DNA of 64,000 nucleotides. Origin: Pseudomonas mendocina. Lineage in GTDB: Bacteria > Pseudomonadota > Gammaproteobacteria > Pseudomonadales > Pseudomonadaceae. Positions 1 to 8,826 of the stretch are shown here, in pieces. The notes beneath the pieces are model-generated. The model ran no database searches. It had not been told where the DNA came from and worked only from the letters and a program-made list of their open reading frames with translations. The position numbers and the translations under genes were made by a program. Numbering within the stretch: the first letter of the stretch is position 1; each line of letters starts with the position of its first letter. The stretch spans positions 4,464,001 through 4,528,000 of the forward strand of contig NZ_LR134290.1 of the NCBI RefSeq assembly GCF_900636545.1, given 5' to 3'.

Positions 1-610
1 TCGGCCGGCACAGTGCCTGGCTGAATACGCCGATGACCTGATGCTTGGCGCCAGCCGGATTGGTCATCGGGCCGAGCATGTTGAAGATGGTGCGCAGACC
101 CAGCTCGCGGCGCGGGCCGATGGCATGCTTCATCGCACCGTGATGAGACGGAGCGAACATGAAGCCAACCCCGACGCTTTCGACGCAGCGCGCCACCTGC
201 TCGGGCTTGAGCCCCAGGTAGACGCCTGCAGCTTCCAGAAGATCGGCGCTGCCGCTCTTACCGGAGACCGCGCGGTTGCCGTGCTTGGCCACCTTGCCGC
301 CAGCCGCCGCGACGACGAAGGCCGCCGCGGTGGAGACGTTGAAGATGTTCATGCCATCGCCGCCGGTGCCGCAGGTGTCGACCAGGCGCTCGGCGTCGAT
401 CACCACCGGTGCAGCCAGCTCACGCATGACGCTGGCGGCGCCGACAATCTCGTCGATGGTCTCGCTCTTCATGCGCATGCCCATGAGGAAGGCACCGATC
501 TGCGCGTCGGTGCATTGGCCGGTCATGATCTCGCGCATGACCGCCTGCATTTCCTCGGTGGTCAGATCGAGCTGAGCGACGATGCGGTTGAGGGCTTCCT
601 TGATATTCAT
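1..610 (-). CDS. trpD: Anthranilate phosphoribosyltransferase TrpD (3' part outside window)
   Basis: TrpD transfers phosphoribosyl from PRPP to anthranilate, the second step of tryptophan synthesis. The gene reads leftward and leaves the window; about 203 N-terminal codons are visible. The protein begins [17 protein letters not shown] and contains the glycine-rich PRPP-binding DTCGTGGDG motif, the [17 protein letters not shown] segment and HHGAMKHA, all typical of the family. Its ATG overlaps the trpG stop by 4 bp (ATGA), so the two are translationally coupled in a trpG-trpD order. The C-terminal part cannot be assessed. Confidence 0.96.
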   Translation of the reverse strand, partial: MNIKEALNRIVAQLDLTTEEMQAVMREIMTGQCTDAQIGAFLMGMRMKSETIDEIVGAASVMRELAAPVVIDAERLVDTCGTGGDGMNIFNVSTAAAFVVAAAGGKVAKHGNRAVSGKSGSADLLEAAGVYLGLKPEQVARCVESVGVGFMFAPSHHGAMKHAIGPRRELGLRTIFNMLGPMTNPAGAKHQVIGVFSQALCRP

Positions 611-1203
611 GCGCGCACGCCTCCGGTCTGCTTGAGGAAGTTGGCGAACAGTTCGTGGCCCTGCTCGGTGAGGATGGACTCGGGGTGGAACTGCACGCCC
701 TCGACGTTCAGGGTCTTGTGGCGCAGGCCCATGATCTCGTCGACCGAGCCGTCTTCATGCTGCGTCCAGGCCGTTATCTCCAGGCAATCCGGCAGGGTTT
801 CGCGCTTGACCACGAGGGAATGATAGCGGGTCACGGTGAGCGGGTTGTTCAGACCCGCGAACACGCCCTTGTCCTCATGGAACACCGGGCTGGTCTTGCC
901 GTGCATCACCTGGCGCGCACGCACCACATCGCCACCGTACGCCTGGCCGATGCTCTGGTGGCCGAGGCAGACGCCGAGGATCGGCAGCTTGCCGGCGAAA
1001 TGCAGGATGGCCTCGATGGACACGCCCGCTTCGGTTGGCGTGCACGGGCCGGGCGAGACGACGATGCGCTCGGGCTTGAGCGCTTCGATCTCAGCGATGC
1101 TCAGCTCGTCGTTGCGAATCACGTGCACGTCGGCGCCCAGTTCACCCAGGTACTGCACGACGTTGTAGGTGAAGGAGTCGTAGTTATCGATCATCAAAAG
1201 CAT
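607..1203 (-). CDS. trpG: Anthranilate synthase glutamine amidotransferase subunit TrpG
   Basis: This 198-residue class I glutamine amidotransferase supplies ammonia to TrpE for making anthranilate from chorismate. It starts [20 protein letters not shown]. The nucleophile elbow GVCLGHQ places the catalytic Cys at about 79, and FHPES near the end gives His173 and Glu175 of the triad. The ATG at 1203 is preceded by AGGAG; an in-frame extension further upstream has no family similarity. The gene starts 13 bp after trpE and overlaps trpD by 4 bp, forming one trpE-trpG-trpD run. PabA paralogues are similar, but the context favours TrpG. Confidence 0.97.
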   Translation of the reverse strand: MLLMIDNYDSFTYNVVQYLGELGADVHVIRNDELSIAEIEALKPERIVVSPGPCTPTEAGVSIEAILHFAGKLPILGVCLGHQSIGQAYGGDVVRARQVMHGKTSPVFHEDKGVFAGLNNPLTVTRYHSLVVKRETLPDCLEITAWTQHEDGSVDEIMGLRHKTLNVEGVQFHPESILTEQGHELFANFLKQTGGVRA

Positions 1204-1216
1204 GGTACGGCTCCTG

Positions 1217-2707
1217 TTATTCCTGGGCCTGTGCGGCAGTCTGTTCGGCGAGCGCAACGGCGCGGAACATGGCGCGGCGCTTGTTCAGAGTCTCTTCCCA
1301 CTCCAGCGCGGGCACCGAGTCGGCGACGATGCCGGCACCGGCCTGCACGTGCAGCTCGCCGTCCTTGATCACCGCTGTACGAATCGCGATGGCGGTGTCC
1401 ATGTTGCCGTTCCAGGCGTAGTAACCGACCGCACCGCCGTAGACGCCACGCTTGACCGGCTCCAGCTCGTCGATGATTTCCATGGCGCGAATCTTCGGCG
1501 CGCCGGACAGAGTGCCGGCCGGCAGGATGGCGCGCAGTGCGTCCATCGCCGACAGCTCGGGTTTGAGCTGACCGGTGACGTTGGAGACGATGTGCATGAC
1601 GTTGGAATAACGCTCGATGACCATCTTCTCGGTGAGCTTGACCGAGCCGATCTGCGACACGCGGCCGGTGTCGTTGCGGCCCAGATCGATCAGCATCAGG
1701 TGCTCGGCGATTTCCTTGGCGTCGGACAGCAGGTCCTCTTCCAGCGCCTTGTCCGCCTCCTCGCTGGCGCCACGCGGGCGCGTACCGGCGATGGGGCGCA
1801 CGGTGACCAGGCCGTCCTCGACGCGTACCAGCACCTCGGGCGAGGAGCCGACCACATGGAAGTCGCCGAAGTTGAAGAAGTACATGTACGGCGTCGGGTT
1901 GATGCAGCGCAGCGCACGGTACAGATCGATGGGCGCGGCCTTGAACGGAATCGACATGCGCTGGGAAATCACCACCTGCATGCAGTCACCGGCCAGGATG
2001 TACTCCTTGATCGAACTGACCGCCGCCTCGTAATCGCCCTGGCTGTAGCTGGAGCGGAACGCCGGCTCTTCGCCCAGCGGCGCGGACAGATCCACCCCCA
2101 GGCGCGGGGTGATCGGCTGGCGCAGCTTGCGCAGGATTTCGCGCAGGCGTGCCTGGCCTTGCTCGAAGGCGTCCGGCTGAGCCGGATCGGCGAGGACGAT
2201 GCCGTGCATCTTGCCGGCCAGGTTGTCGAACACCACCACGGCGTCGGAAACCATCAGCAGGATGTCCGGCGTACCCAGCGCATCAGGGTTCACCCCAGCA
2301 GCCAGCTTGGGCTCGACGTAACGCACGCTGTCGTAGCCGAAGTAGCCCACCAGGCCGCCGTTGAAGCGCGGCAGACCGGCGATGGTCGGCACTTTGTAGC
2401 GCGCCTTGAACTGCTCGACGAACTCCAGCGGGTCGGCGCATTGGTGGCGCTCGACCTCGACGCCGTCGGTGCTGACCAGCACATCATGGCCATGCACGCG
2501 CAGTACGGTGCGCGCCGGCAAGCCGATGATCGAATAGCGGCCCCACTTTTCGCCGCCCTGCACGGATTCAAGCAGGTAGGAGTTGGGCACGTCGGCCAGT
2601 TTCAGGTAGATGGACAGCGGCGTGTCGAAATCCACCAGGGTTTCGCAGGCCAGGGGAATGCGATTGTAGCCTTCAGCGGCTAAACGCAGAAATTCTTCAT
2701 GGGTCAT
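1217..2707 (-). CDS. trpE: Anthranilate synthase component I TrpE
   Basis: TrpE (496 residues) is the chorismate-utilising subunit that forms anthranilate with TrpG. The N-terminal regulatory half begins [19 protein letters not shown] and includes [15 protein letters not shown], the feedback-inhibition site seen in TrpE. The catalytic half has [23 protein letters not shown] and [13 protein letters not shown]. The start at 2707 is favoured by GAGG seven bases upstream and by agreement with Pseudomonas TrpE N-termini; an in-frame ATG at 2719 is less likely. A short Trp-rich leader ORF lies upstream (2774-2818), consistent with attenuation. Confidence 0.97.
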   Translation of the reverse strand: MTHEEFLRLAAEGYNRIPLACETLVDFDTPLSIYLKLADVPNSYLLESVQGGEKWGRYSIIGLPARTVLRVHGHDVLVSTDGVEVERHQCADPLEFVEQFKARYKVPTIAGLPRFNGGLVGYFGYDSVRYVEPKLAAGVNPDALGTPDILLMVSDAVVVFDNLAGKMHGIVLADPAQPDAFEQGQARLREILRKLRQPITPRLGVDLSAPLGEEPAFRSSYSQGDYEAAVSSIKEYILAGDCMQVVISQRMSIPFKAAPIDLYRALRCINPTPYMYFFNFGDFHVVGSSPEVLVRVEDGLVTVRPIAGTRPRGASEEADKALEEDLLSDAKEIAEHLMLIDLGRNDTGRVSQIGSVKLTEKMVIERYSNVMHIVSNVTGQLKPELSAMDALRAILPAGTLSGAPKIRAMEIIDELEPVKRGVYGGAVGYYAWNGNMDTAIAIRTAVIKDGELHVQAGAGIVADSVPALEWEETLNKRRAMFRAVALAEQTAAQAQE

Positions 2708-2773
2708 GATCAGCCTCATGGCTCGGGGAAAACGGTCGGGTGCAAACGGGCCGCGCGCAGCGGCAGGACGAAA

Positions 2774-2818
2774 TCAGGCGCGCCAGCGCCAACGGGCCAG
2801 AGCCTTGATCACTTTCAT
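2774..2818 (-). CDS. Putative trp leader peptide (two near-adjacent Trp codons)
   Basis: A 14-codon ORF upstream of trpE reads MKVIKALARWRWRA and contains two tryptophan codons separated by one arginine codon, then TGA. It lies 67 bp before the trpE start. The following transcript has a GC-rich inverted repeat (gccgc/gcggc, 2750-2764) and a short U run near 2729-2732. Attenuation of trpE by a leader peptide has been described in Pseudomonas putida, so this ORF fits that role. The ribosome binding site is weak and I could not model the alternative hairpins. Confidence 0.7.
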   Translation of the reverse strand: MKVIKALARWRWRA

Positions 2819-2931
2819 CCAGAGTTTGCAGCTAACCACCACGGTGCGATCTCGACAGGCGGGGGATAAGGAGAGCGGCCAAGGTAGCAGCTACACGCCA
2901 AGCGCTGCAAGCGGGGCAAAGCGATAGCTTG

Positions 2932-2990
2932 GTAGGAGCGGATTTATCCGCGATCTCAATCGCCAGTTGCGCGGATAAATCCGCTCCTAC
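2932..2990. repeat. REP-type inverted repeat between trpE and gph
   Basis: Perfect 21-bp arms (2932-2952 and 2970-2990), each carrying gtaggagcggatttatccgc or its complement, flank a 17-bp loop. The same core (ggagcgg...ccgctcc) recurs at 36546-36622 and as partial copies at 15001-15078 and 38203-38229. Such dispersed hairpins are typical REP elements of pseudomonads. Together with the trp leader this accounts for the roughly 300-bp space between trpE and gph. Confidence 0.85.
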
Positions 2991-3008
2991 AAAACAGCTG
3001 AAGACTCG

Positions 3009-3689
3009 TCAGAGCAACTCGGCGAGGCTATCGACCACCAGGTTCGGTTTTTCTTCGGCAATGGGGCGGCCATGGTTATAGCCGTAGCTCACCGCGACGC
3101 AAGGTACGCCAGCTGCGTGAGCGGCCAGCACATCGTTGCGCGAGTCGCCGATGAACAGCGATTGCGCCGCTGTGACATCAGCCAAGCGCATCACCTGCAA
3201 CAACGCCGCCGGGTCCGGCTTCTGTTGCGGCAGGGTATCGCCGCCGATGATCCAGCGGAAATAGCCGCCCAGGCCAACCTGCTCCAGCAGCGGCGCGACG
3301 AAGCGCTCCGGCTTGTTGGTCACCACTGCCAGCTCCACGGCTGCGGTGCTGAGCGCTTCGAGCAGCTCATGTACGCCTGGGTAGAGCGCGGTCAGCTCAT
3401 GGCAGTCGGCGTAGATATCGAGAAAGCGCGCCAGCGCCTGCTCCGTCTCACCATCACCCACTGCCGTGTGATCCAGACCACCGGCCAGGGCACGGCGCAC
3501 CAGCACGCGGGCGCCATTGCCGACCCATTCGCGAACCTGATCTACGCCCGCCGGCGCACGACCCAGTTCGACCAGCATGCGGTCGACCGCTGCGGCCAGG
3601 TCAGGCACCGAGTCGATCAGCGTGCCGTCCAGGTCGAACATCACCAGGCGCGGCAGCTCACCGCCGCACAGCTCGCGCAGCGGTTTCAT
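3009..3689 (-). CDS. gph: Phosphoglycolate phosphatase Gph (HAD family)
   Basis: This 226-residue haloacid dehalogenase-type phosphatase removes phosphate from 2-phosphoglycolate, a product of oxidative DNA end damage. Motif I is FDLDGT with nucleophile Asp19 and acid/base Asp21. VVTNKPERF supplies the Ser/Thr of motif II, and [12 protein letters not shown] is motif IV. Length and motif spacing match Gph. Its ATG overlaps the rpe stop by 4 bp, giving an rpe-gph operon as in P. aeruginosa (PA0607-PA0608), next to trpE. Confidence 0.95.
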   Translation of the reverse strand: MKPLRELCGGELPRLVMFDLDGTLIDSVPDLAAAVDRMLVELGRAPAGVDQVREWVGNGARVLVRRALAGGLDHTAVGDGETEQALARFLDIYADCHELTALYPGVHELLEALSTAAVELAVVTNKPERFVAPLLEQVGLGGYFRWIIGGDTLPQQKPDPAALLQVMRLADVTAAQSLFIGDSRNDVLAAHAAGVPCVAVSYGYNHGRPIAEEKPNLVVDSLAELL

Positions 3690-4360
3690 CCACGCACCTG
3701 GGCCAGTTCGGCACGCATGGCGTCGATCACCGCCTTGTAGTCCGGCTGGTTGAAGATCGCCGAGCCGGCGACGAAGGTGTCGGCGCCCGCCTCGGCGATC
3801 TCGCGGATGTTCTGCACGTTCACGCCGCCGTCGATTTCCAGGCGAATCTCGCGGCCGCTGGCGTCGATCAGTGCGCGGGCTTCACGCAGCTTGTCGAGGG
3901 TACCGGGGATGAACTTCTGCCCGCCGAAGCCGGGGTTGACGCTCATCAGCAGGATCATGTCGACCTTGTCCATCACGTACTTGAGCACGTCCAGCGGGGT
4001 CGCCGGGTTGAACACCAGGCCCGCCTTGGCGCCGCCGGCCTTGATCAGTTGCAGGGAACGGTCGATGTGCTCGGACGCTTCCGGGTGGAAGGTGATGTAG
4101 CTGGCGCCGGCTTCGATGAAGTCGCCGATGATGCGATCCACCGGCTTGACCATCAGGTGCGCGTCTATGGGCGCGGTGATACCGTACTTGCGCAGCGCCG
4201 AGCAGACCATCGGGCCGATGGTCAGGTTGGGCACGTAATGGTTGTCCATCACATCGAAGTGGACGATGTCTGCCCCGGCGGCGAGTACGTTGTCCACTTC
4301 CTCACCCAGGCGGGCGAAGTCGGCGGAAAGGATCGACGGGGCGATGGCGAAGGGTTGCAT
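3686..4360 (-). CDS. rpe: Ribulose-phosphate 3-epimerase Rpe
   Basis: Rpe (224 residues) interconverts ribulose 5-phosphate and xylulose 5-phosphate in the pentose phosphate pathway. It is a TIM barrel starting [20 protein letters not shown]. Metal-binding and catalytic residues appear in HFDVMD (His34, Asp36), DAHLMV (His68) and [19 protein letters not shown] and FVAGSAIF form the phosphate site. It is the first gene of the rpe-gph pair, with translational coupling to gph. Confidence 0.97.
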   Translation of the reverse strand: MQPFAIAPSILSADFARLGEEVDNVLAAGADIVHFDVMDNHYVPNLTIGPMVCSALRKYGITAPIDAHLMVKPVDRIIGDFIEAGASYITFHPEASEHIDRSLQLIKAGGAKAGLVFNPATPLDVLKYVMDKVDMILLMSVNPGFGGQKFIPGTLDKLREARALIDASGREIRLEIDGGVNVQNIREIAEAGADTFVAGSAIFNQPDYKAVIDAMRAELAQVRG

Positions 4361-4439
4361 GGCGCACCTCTGAGTGCTGGATCACGGTGGCGCGCATTGT
4401 AGCGGCTGTGGCGCCCTTGATCGACAAGCGCAGGAGACA

Positions 4440-4508
4440 GTGGGAGGCGCTTTAGCGGCGAGCTTCTGGCTTTTGTGCCAAGCCGGTCGCGGCTAAAGCC
4501 CCTCCCAC
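4440..4508. repeat. Inverted repeat between the dehydrogenase gene and rpe
   Basis: Arms of about 22 bp (4440-4461 and 4487-4508) carry gtgggaggcgctttagcggc and its imperfect complement around a 25-bp loop. It resembles a REP hairpin of a different subfamily from the one at 2932. It separates rpe from the accessory block and could end transcription in either direction, although there is no clear T run. Confidence 0.7.
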
Positions 4509-4522
4509 AATAGCGACCTGAT

Positions 4523-5977
4523 TCAGATACCGCCGAGGCAGAGGTACTTGATCTCCAGATACTCGTCCAACCCGTACTTGGAGCCTTCGCGGCCCAGGCC
4601 GGAGGCCTTGATGCCGCCGAACGGCGCCACTTCGTTGGAGATCAGCCCGGTGTTGATGCCGACCATGCCATACTCCAGCGCCTCGCCGACGCGGAAGGCG
4701 CGGCCTAGGTCGCGGGTGTAGAAGTAACCGGCCAAACCGAACTCGGTGTCGTTGGCCTGGCGGATCACTTCGGTTTCGTCGCTGAAGCGGAACAGCGGCG
4801 CCAGCGGGCCGAAGGTCTCCTCACGGGCTACGCGCATGTCCGGCGTCACGTCGACCAGCACGGTGGGGGCGAAAAAGTTGCCGCCCAGCGCCTTGCCGCC
4901 CTGTAGCACCTTGGCACCTTTCTCCAGGGCATCGGCCAGATGGCTCTGCACCTTGGCCACGGCATTGGCGTCGATCAACGGGCCGGTGGTCACGCCGGCC
5001 TCGGTGCCCGCCCCGACCTTGAGCTTTGCCACCGCCGCCGCAAGCTTCTCGGCGAAGGCGTCGTAAACGCCGTCCTGTACATAGATACGGTTGGCGCATA
5101 CGCAGGTCTGTCCGGCGTTGCGGTATTTGGCGACCATGGCGCCCTCGACCGCGGCATCCAGGTCGGCATCGTCGAAGACGATGAACGGCGCATTGCCGCC
5201 CAACTCCAGGGACAGTTTCTTGAGGGTCGAAGCGCATTGCTCCATCAGTTTGATGCCGACACCGGTGGAGCCTGTGAACGACAACTTGCGCACGATGGGG
5301 TTGGCACACAACTCACTGCCCACCTCGCGAGACCGCTCGGCGTCGGCCGGCAGCACGCTGAACAGTCCAGCCGGGATGCCGGCGCGTTCGGCCAGCACAG
5401 CCAGCGCCAGGGCACTGAAAGGCGTCTGTGGCGCAGGCTTGAGCACCATAGCGCAGCCGGCGGCCAGGGCAGGACCGGCCTTGCGGGTGATCATCGCCGC
5501 GGGGAAGTTCCACGGGGTGATCGCCGCCGTCACGCCAACGGGCTCCTTGGTCACGATCAGGCGCTTGTCGGCCTGATGGCCGGGAATGGTGTCGCCATAG
5601 ACGCGCTTGGCTTCCTCGGCGAACCATTCGATGAAGGAGGCGGCGTACAGCACTTCGCCACGGGCTTCGGCCAGCGGCTTGCCCTGTTCGGCGGTCATGA
5701 TCTGCGCCAGGTCTTCCTGGTTGGCGAGCATCAGCTCGTACCATTTGCGCAGGCGCGCGGCGCGCTCCTTGGCGGTCAGCGCACGCCAGGCTGGTTGCGC
5801 GGCCTGGGCGGCTTCGATGGCGCGGCGGGTTTCGGCTGCGCCCAGGTTCGGTACATGGCCGAGGGACTCACCGTTGGCCGGGTTGAAGATCTCCGTGACG
5901 GCGCCGTCGGGCGCGTCACACCACTGGCCGTCGATATAGGCCTGGTGGCGCAGCAGATCGGGGTCGTTGAGTTGCAT
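4523..5977 (-). CDS. NAD(P)-dependent aldehyde dehydrogenase, succinate-semialdehyde dehydrogenase type
   Basis: This 484-residue aldehyde dehydrogenase is closest in overall sequence to GabD, which oxidises succinate semialdehyde to succinate. Visible motifs are ITPWNFP (155-160), the cofactor loop FTGSTGVG (234-241), the general base Glu258 in LELGGNAPF and the catalytic Cys292 in GQTCVCANR. The start has a strong GGGAGGAG site. It is last in a block with a permease, an Fe-alcohol dehydrogenase and a sigma-54 activator, beside GABA-type ABC transport genes, which supports a C4 semialdehyde substrate. Other short aldehydes remain possible. This block is absent between agt and rpe in PAO1 as I recall it. 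Confidence 0.85.
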   Translation of the reverse strand: MQLNDPDLLRHQAYIDGQWCDAPDGAVTEIFNPANGESLGHVPNLGAAETRRAIEAAQAAQPAWRALTAKERAARLRKWYELMLANQEDLAQIMTAEQGKPLAEARGEVLYAASFIEWFAEEAKRVYGDTIPGHQADKRLIVTKEPVGVTAAITPWNFPAAMITRKAGPALAAGCAMVLKPAPQTPFSALALAVLAERAGIPAGLFSVLPADAERSREVGSELCANPIVRKLSFTGSTGVGIKLMEQCASTLKKLSLELGGNAPFIVFDDADLDAAVEGAMVAKYRNAGQTCVCANRIYVQDGVYDAFAEKLAAAVAKLKVGAGTEAGVTTGPLIDANAVAKVQSHLADALEKGAKVLQGGKALGGNFFAPTVLVDVTPDMRVAREETFGPLAPLFRFSDETEVIRQANDTEFGLAGYFYTRDLGRAFRVGEALEYGMVGINTGLISNEVAPFGGIKASGLGREGSKYGLDEYLEIKYLCLGGI

Positions 5978-5989
5978 GGATCGCTCCTC

Positions 5990-6015
5990 CCGCCAGGGCC
6001 TTGGCGCCCTGGCGG
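5990..6015. terminator. Intercistronic hairpin between permease and aldehyde dehydrogenase
   Basis: Perfect 10-bp arms ccgccagggc (5990-5999) and gccctggcgg (6006-6015) enclose a 6-nt loop in the 58-bp gap. There is no T run on the minus strand, and the dehydrogenase Shine-Dalgarno lies just beyond. It may act as an mRNA-stability or attenuation element rather than a true terminator. Confidence 0.55.
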
Positions 6016-6035
6016 TACTGATGGATGGGACAGGA

Positions 6036-7415
6036 TCACTCGCCCGGCGGCAGATCCTTGGTGAAGGTCTGGTCGTTCTCGCCTCGGAACATCTGCGCCC
6101 CGTAGATCAGCGCACACAGGCCGACGCCGATGGCGAAGGCCCAGCCGGCGCCCTTGATCGCCAGCACCGCGCCGATCACACCGGCGATACCCAGGTCGCG
6201 CTGGCTGCGCGCTTCCATGATGCCCAGGCGCACGCTGACGTAGCCCTGGATCAACAAGGTCAGCGCCAGCGCTACGCCGAGAATCGGCTGCAGAAGGGTG
6301 ACCACTGGCAGCAGCAACAGACCGGTGTTGGTACCCCAGCGGAACGAACCGACACCGCCATAGATGGACTTCATCGCCTGGGCGCCGCCCTTGAAGCGCT
6401 CGGTAATGACCACCTGCATGGCCGACCACTGTGGGCCGCACATGGCCACGTCCGGACCAAAGATACTCATCAAGGCATTGCGCCCACCGAAGATCATGTG
6501 CGAACGGTTCGGGTTGAAGTCGACCTTCTCGTCACTGCGGATATGGTCGGCCTCGGAGAGGATCGCCCTGGCGCCCAGCACGTCGCCGAACACTACCAGG
6601 TAGGCGGCGAACACGGTGGGAATGGCGGTGACGAACATCATCAAAGGCGGCATGCCGAGGCCGAACACCGTGTACTCGTTCCACAAGGTGACGAAGTCCG
6701 GCTTGCTGATGCCCCACTCGATGTTCGGCCAGGGCGCCTCACCGAAGATCGGCGCGACGAACACCGCCAGCAGGATGATCGGGAAGATGCCCAGCTTGGC
6801 GAAGTTCCACCAGAAGCGGCTGCGCTTCTTCAGTTGTTGGAAGTGCAGGGAGAACACCAGGTAGAAGGCGATGCCGACGGCGATGGAGATGGTCCAGGGG
6901 AAGGCGTCGAAGCGCCCGCCTTCCTTGAACACGGTGACCACCGCACTGAGGCCGGCGCCCATGATGATGCCGGCCTTGAGCGCCGAGGGCACCAGTGACA
7001 CCACCTTGCGCGCCATGCCCGTCATGCCCAGGCCGATGGAAAATATCCCCAGCATCAACTGGAAGGCGATCAGAGCATGCACACGCTCCGGGCCCTCCGG
7101 GAACTGGCTGCAATAGGCCATCAGCAGGGGGATCGCCGGGGTGATCCAGCCCGGCACCACCGGGTCGCCCAGCAGATGGTGAGTCAGGTACAGCAGGCCG
7201 TTGAGCATGACCACCGCCAGTGCTACCTCGAACGGCATGCCGAGGAACTCGGTCATCAGCGGAATCGCCGCCAGATCCACCGCACACATGAGCAGGCCCT
7301 GCATGTAGTCGGAGAGCTCGAAGCGGTAATGAATGAAAGGCAGACGTACCTTGAACGGCCCCACCGGCCAGTACGGGGCTTCGACGCCCAGGTCTTGTTG
7401 ATGCAGTTCGGACAT
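6036..7415 (-). CDS. NCS2/SLC23-type membrane permease
   Basis: The 459-residue product has about a dozen hydrophobic segments (for example around IIMGAGLSAVVTVF, IFPIILLAVFVAPIFG and MMFVTAIPTVFAAYLVVFG) and resembles the nucleobase-cation symporter 2 / xanthine-uracil permease group. Family members move nucleobases, ascorbate or other small anions across the inner membrane. Its place between an Fe-alcohol dehydrogenase and a semialdehyde dehydrogenase suggests it imports the substrate of that pathway, perhaps a C4 hydroxy acid, which is inference. I chose the ATG at 7415; a GTG three codons upstream is possible. Confidence 0.75.
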   Translation of the reverse strand: MSELHQQDLGVEAPYWPVGPFKVRLPFIHYRFELSDYMQGLLMCAVDLAAIPLMTEFLGMPFEVALAVVMLNGLLYLTHHLLGDPVVPGWITPAIPLLMAYCSQFPEGPERVHALIAFQLMLGIFSIGLGMTGMARKVVSLVPSALKAGIIMGAGLSAVVTVFKEGGRFDAFPWTISIAVGIAFYLVFSLHFQQLKKRSRFWWNFAKLGIFPIILLAVFVAPIFGEAPWPNIEWGISKPDFVTLWNEYTVFGLGMPPLMMFVTAIPTVFAAYLVVFGDVLGARAILSEADHIRSDEKVDFNPNRSHMIFGGRNALMSIFGPDVAMCGPQWSAMQVVITERFKGGAQAMKSIYGGVGSFRWGTNTGLLLLPVVTLLQPILGVALALTLLIQGYVSVRLGIMEARSQRDLGIAGVIGAVLAIKGAGWAFAIGVGLCALIYGAQMFRGENDQTFTKDLPPGE

Positions 7416-7451
7416 ATGAATCACCCAGCTTTATTAGAGTTGTAAGCAGCA

Positions 7452-7472
7452 AGCCCCGGCGTGGCCGGGGCT
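7452..7472. terminator. GC-rich hairpin between alcohol dehydrogenase and permease
   Basis: agccccggc (7452-7460) pairs perfectly with gccggggct (7464-7472) around a 3-nt loop. It sits 26 bp after the alcohol dehydrogenase stop. No T run follows on the minus strand, so it is more likely a processing or stability hairpin within the operon than a full terminator. Confidence 0.55.
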
Positions 7473-7497
7473 GTTGGTCATAGGTTGTGAAACGGGA

Positions 7498-8646
7498 TCA
7501 GTAGGCGGCGCGGTAGATCTGCTCGATATCGCCGGCAGTCAGGCGCCGCGGGTTGTTACGCATCAGGCGGTCGATCTTGCTGGCCTCTTCGGCCATCGCC
7601 GGTATGGCCTCTTCCGGCACGCCGAAGCTGCGCATGCCCTTGGGGATATCAACGCTGGCGCACAGCTCGGCCATGGCCTCGACGGCCAAGTCGGCGGCGG
7701 CCTTGTCGCTCAGGCCGTGCGTCTGCACACCCAGGGCAGTTGCGATCTCGGCCATGCGCTCGACGCAGGCCAGCTTGTTCCAGGCCATCACGTAGGGCAG
7801 CAACAAAGCGTTGCTGACGCCATGAGCGATGTTGAAGCGCCCGCCCAGCGGATAGGCCAGGGCGTGTACGGCGCCGACCCCGGCGTTGCCGAAGGCCATG
7901 CCGGCCATCAGGCTGGCGGTGGCCATGTCTTCGCGCGCTTTCAGGTCCGCCGGGTTGGCGTAGGCCTTGGGCAGCGCCTTGGCGATCAGCTTGATGGCGC
8001 CGATGGCAAGGGCATCGGTGATCGGCGAGGCATGCACCGACAGGTAGGACTCCACCGCGTGCACCAGTGCATCGACGCCGCTGGCAGCCGTCACGCTGCG
8101 CGGGCAGGTCAGGGTCATCACCGGGCTGACCAGGGCGACGTCGGGCAGCAGGTAATCGCTGACGATGCCCTTTTTCAGCTGCGCCTTCTTGTCCGAGAGG
8201 ATCGACACGTTGGTCACTTCCGAGCCGGTGCCGGCAGTGGTCGGGATGGCGATCAGTGGCGGGCCCTTGCGAGTAACCTGGTCGACGCCGAACAGCTCCT
8301 CAAGCGCACCGTCGTGGCCAACGTAGCCAGCCACCGCCTTGGCGATATCGATGGCGCTACCGCCACCGACGCCGATCAGGCCATCGTGGCCTCCGTCGCG
8401 ATAAACCTTTGCGCAGGCCTCGACGATGGCGATTTCCGGCTCCGGCTCCACGCCGTCGAAGATGCCGTAGGCACGCCCACCGAGCTGTTTGAGCACGTGT
8501 TCCAGGGTGCCGGATTTGATCAGGATGGCGTCGGTGACGATCAGTGGATTGTCGACTTTCAGATGGGGCAGTTCGTGCGCCAGCTGCTCCACGGCACCCT
8601 GGCCGGTCAGCAGCTTATTGGCGATCTTGAATGCAGCAATACTCAT
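7498..8646 (-). CDS. Iron-containing (group III) alcohol dehydrogenase, 4-hydroxybutyrate dehydrogenase-like
   Basis: This 382-residue Fe-ADH oxidises an alcohol with NAD(P). The dinucleotide site GVGGGSAID lies at 92-100, and IPTTAGTGSE at 134-143 is a family hallmark. Predicted metal ligands are Asp192, His196, His261 and His275, matching the spacing in FucO. The ATG at 8646 begins the family-typical protein; the longer in-frame extension is not conserved in composition. It is the first gene after a sigma-54-type promoter (8700-8715) and is followed by a permease and a semialdehyde dehydrogenase. 4-hydroxybutyrate or a related diol or hydroxy acid is the likely substrate, by context only. 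Confidence 0.85.
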   Translation of the reverse strand: MSIAAFKIANKLLTGQGAVEQLAHELPHLKVDNPLIVTDAILIKSGTLEHVLKQLGGRAYGIFDGVEPEPEIAIVEACAKVYRDGGHDGLIGVGGGSAIDIAKAVAGYVGHDGALEELFGVDQVTRKGPPLIAIPTTAGTGSEVTNVSILSDKKAQLKKGIVSDYLLPDVALVSPVMTLTCPRSVTAASGVDALVHAVESYLSVHASPITDALAIGAIKLIAKALPKAYANPADLKAREDMATASLMAGMAFGNAGVGAVHALAYPLGGRFNIAHGVSNALLLPYVMAWNKLACVERMAEIATALGVQTHGLSDKAAADLAVEAMAELCASVDIPKGMRSFGVPEEAIPAMAEEASKIDRLMRNNPRRLTAGDIEQIYRAAY

Positions 8647-8699
8647 CAGCAGGCCCTTTTTTATGCGGTGTTTCGCTGAACGGGTTCGGGCCCTCCTAT

Positions 8700-8715
8700 A
8701 GCGATTCCTGTGCCA
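8700..8715 (-). promoter_or_regulatory. Predicted sigma-54 (-24/-12) promoter of the dehydrogenase operon
   Basis: Read on the minus strand the site is TGGCACAGGAATCGCT. It matches the consensus TGGCACG-N4-TTGCW with the invariant GG and GC spaced by exactly 10 bp and one departure in the -12 element (TC instead of TT). It lies about 55 bp before the alcohol dehydrogenase start and is next to a divergently oriented neighbour that encodes a sigma-54 activator. An upstream inverted repeat ggcttg-N18-caagcc (about 8740-8769) could bind that activator. Confidence 0.75.
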
Positions 8716-8826
8716 GCTCGCGCAAACCCTTGTCGCAGAAGGCTTGCGTCGTTTTGTCACAGCTCAAGCCAGAGTCATTACGATCAGAAAACCAATCAAA
8801 AGGCCACCTTATGATCCATTTTTCAA

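Noticed and set aside
1202..2683. Long open frame on the plus strand opposite trpE (493 codons)
   Set aside because: It is the antisense shadow of trpE in high-GC DNA, with no family similarity or sensible start.
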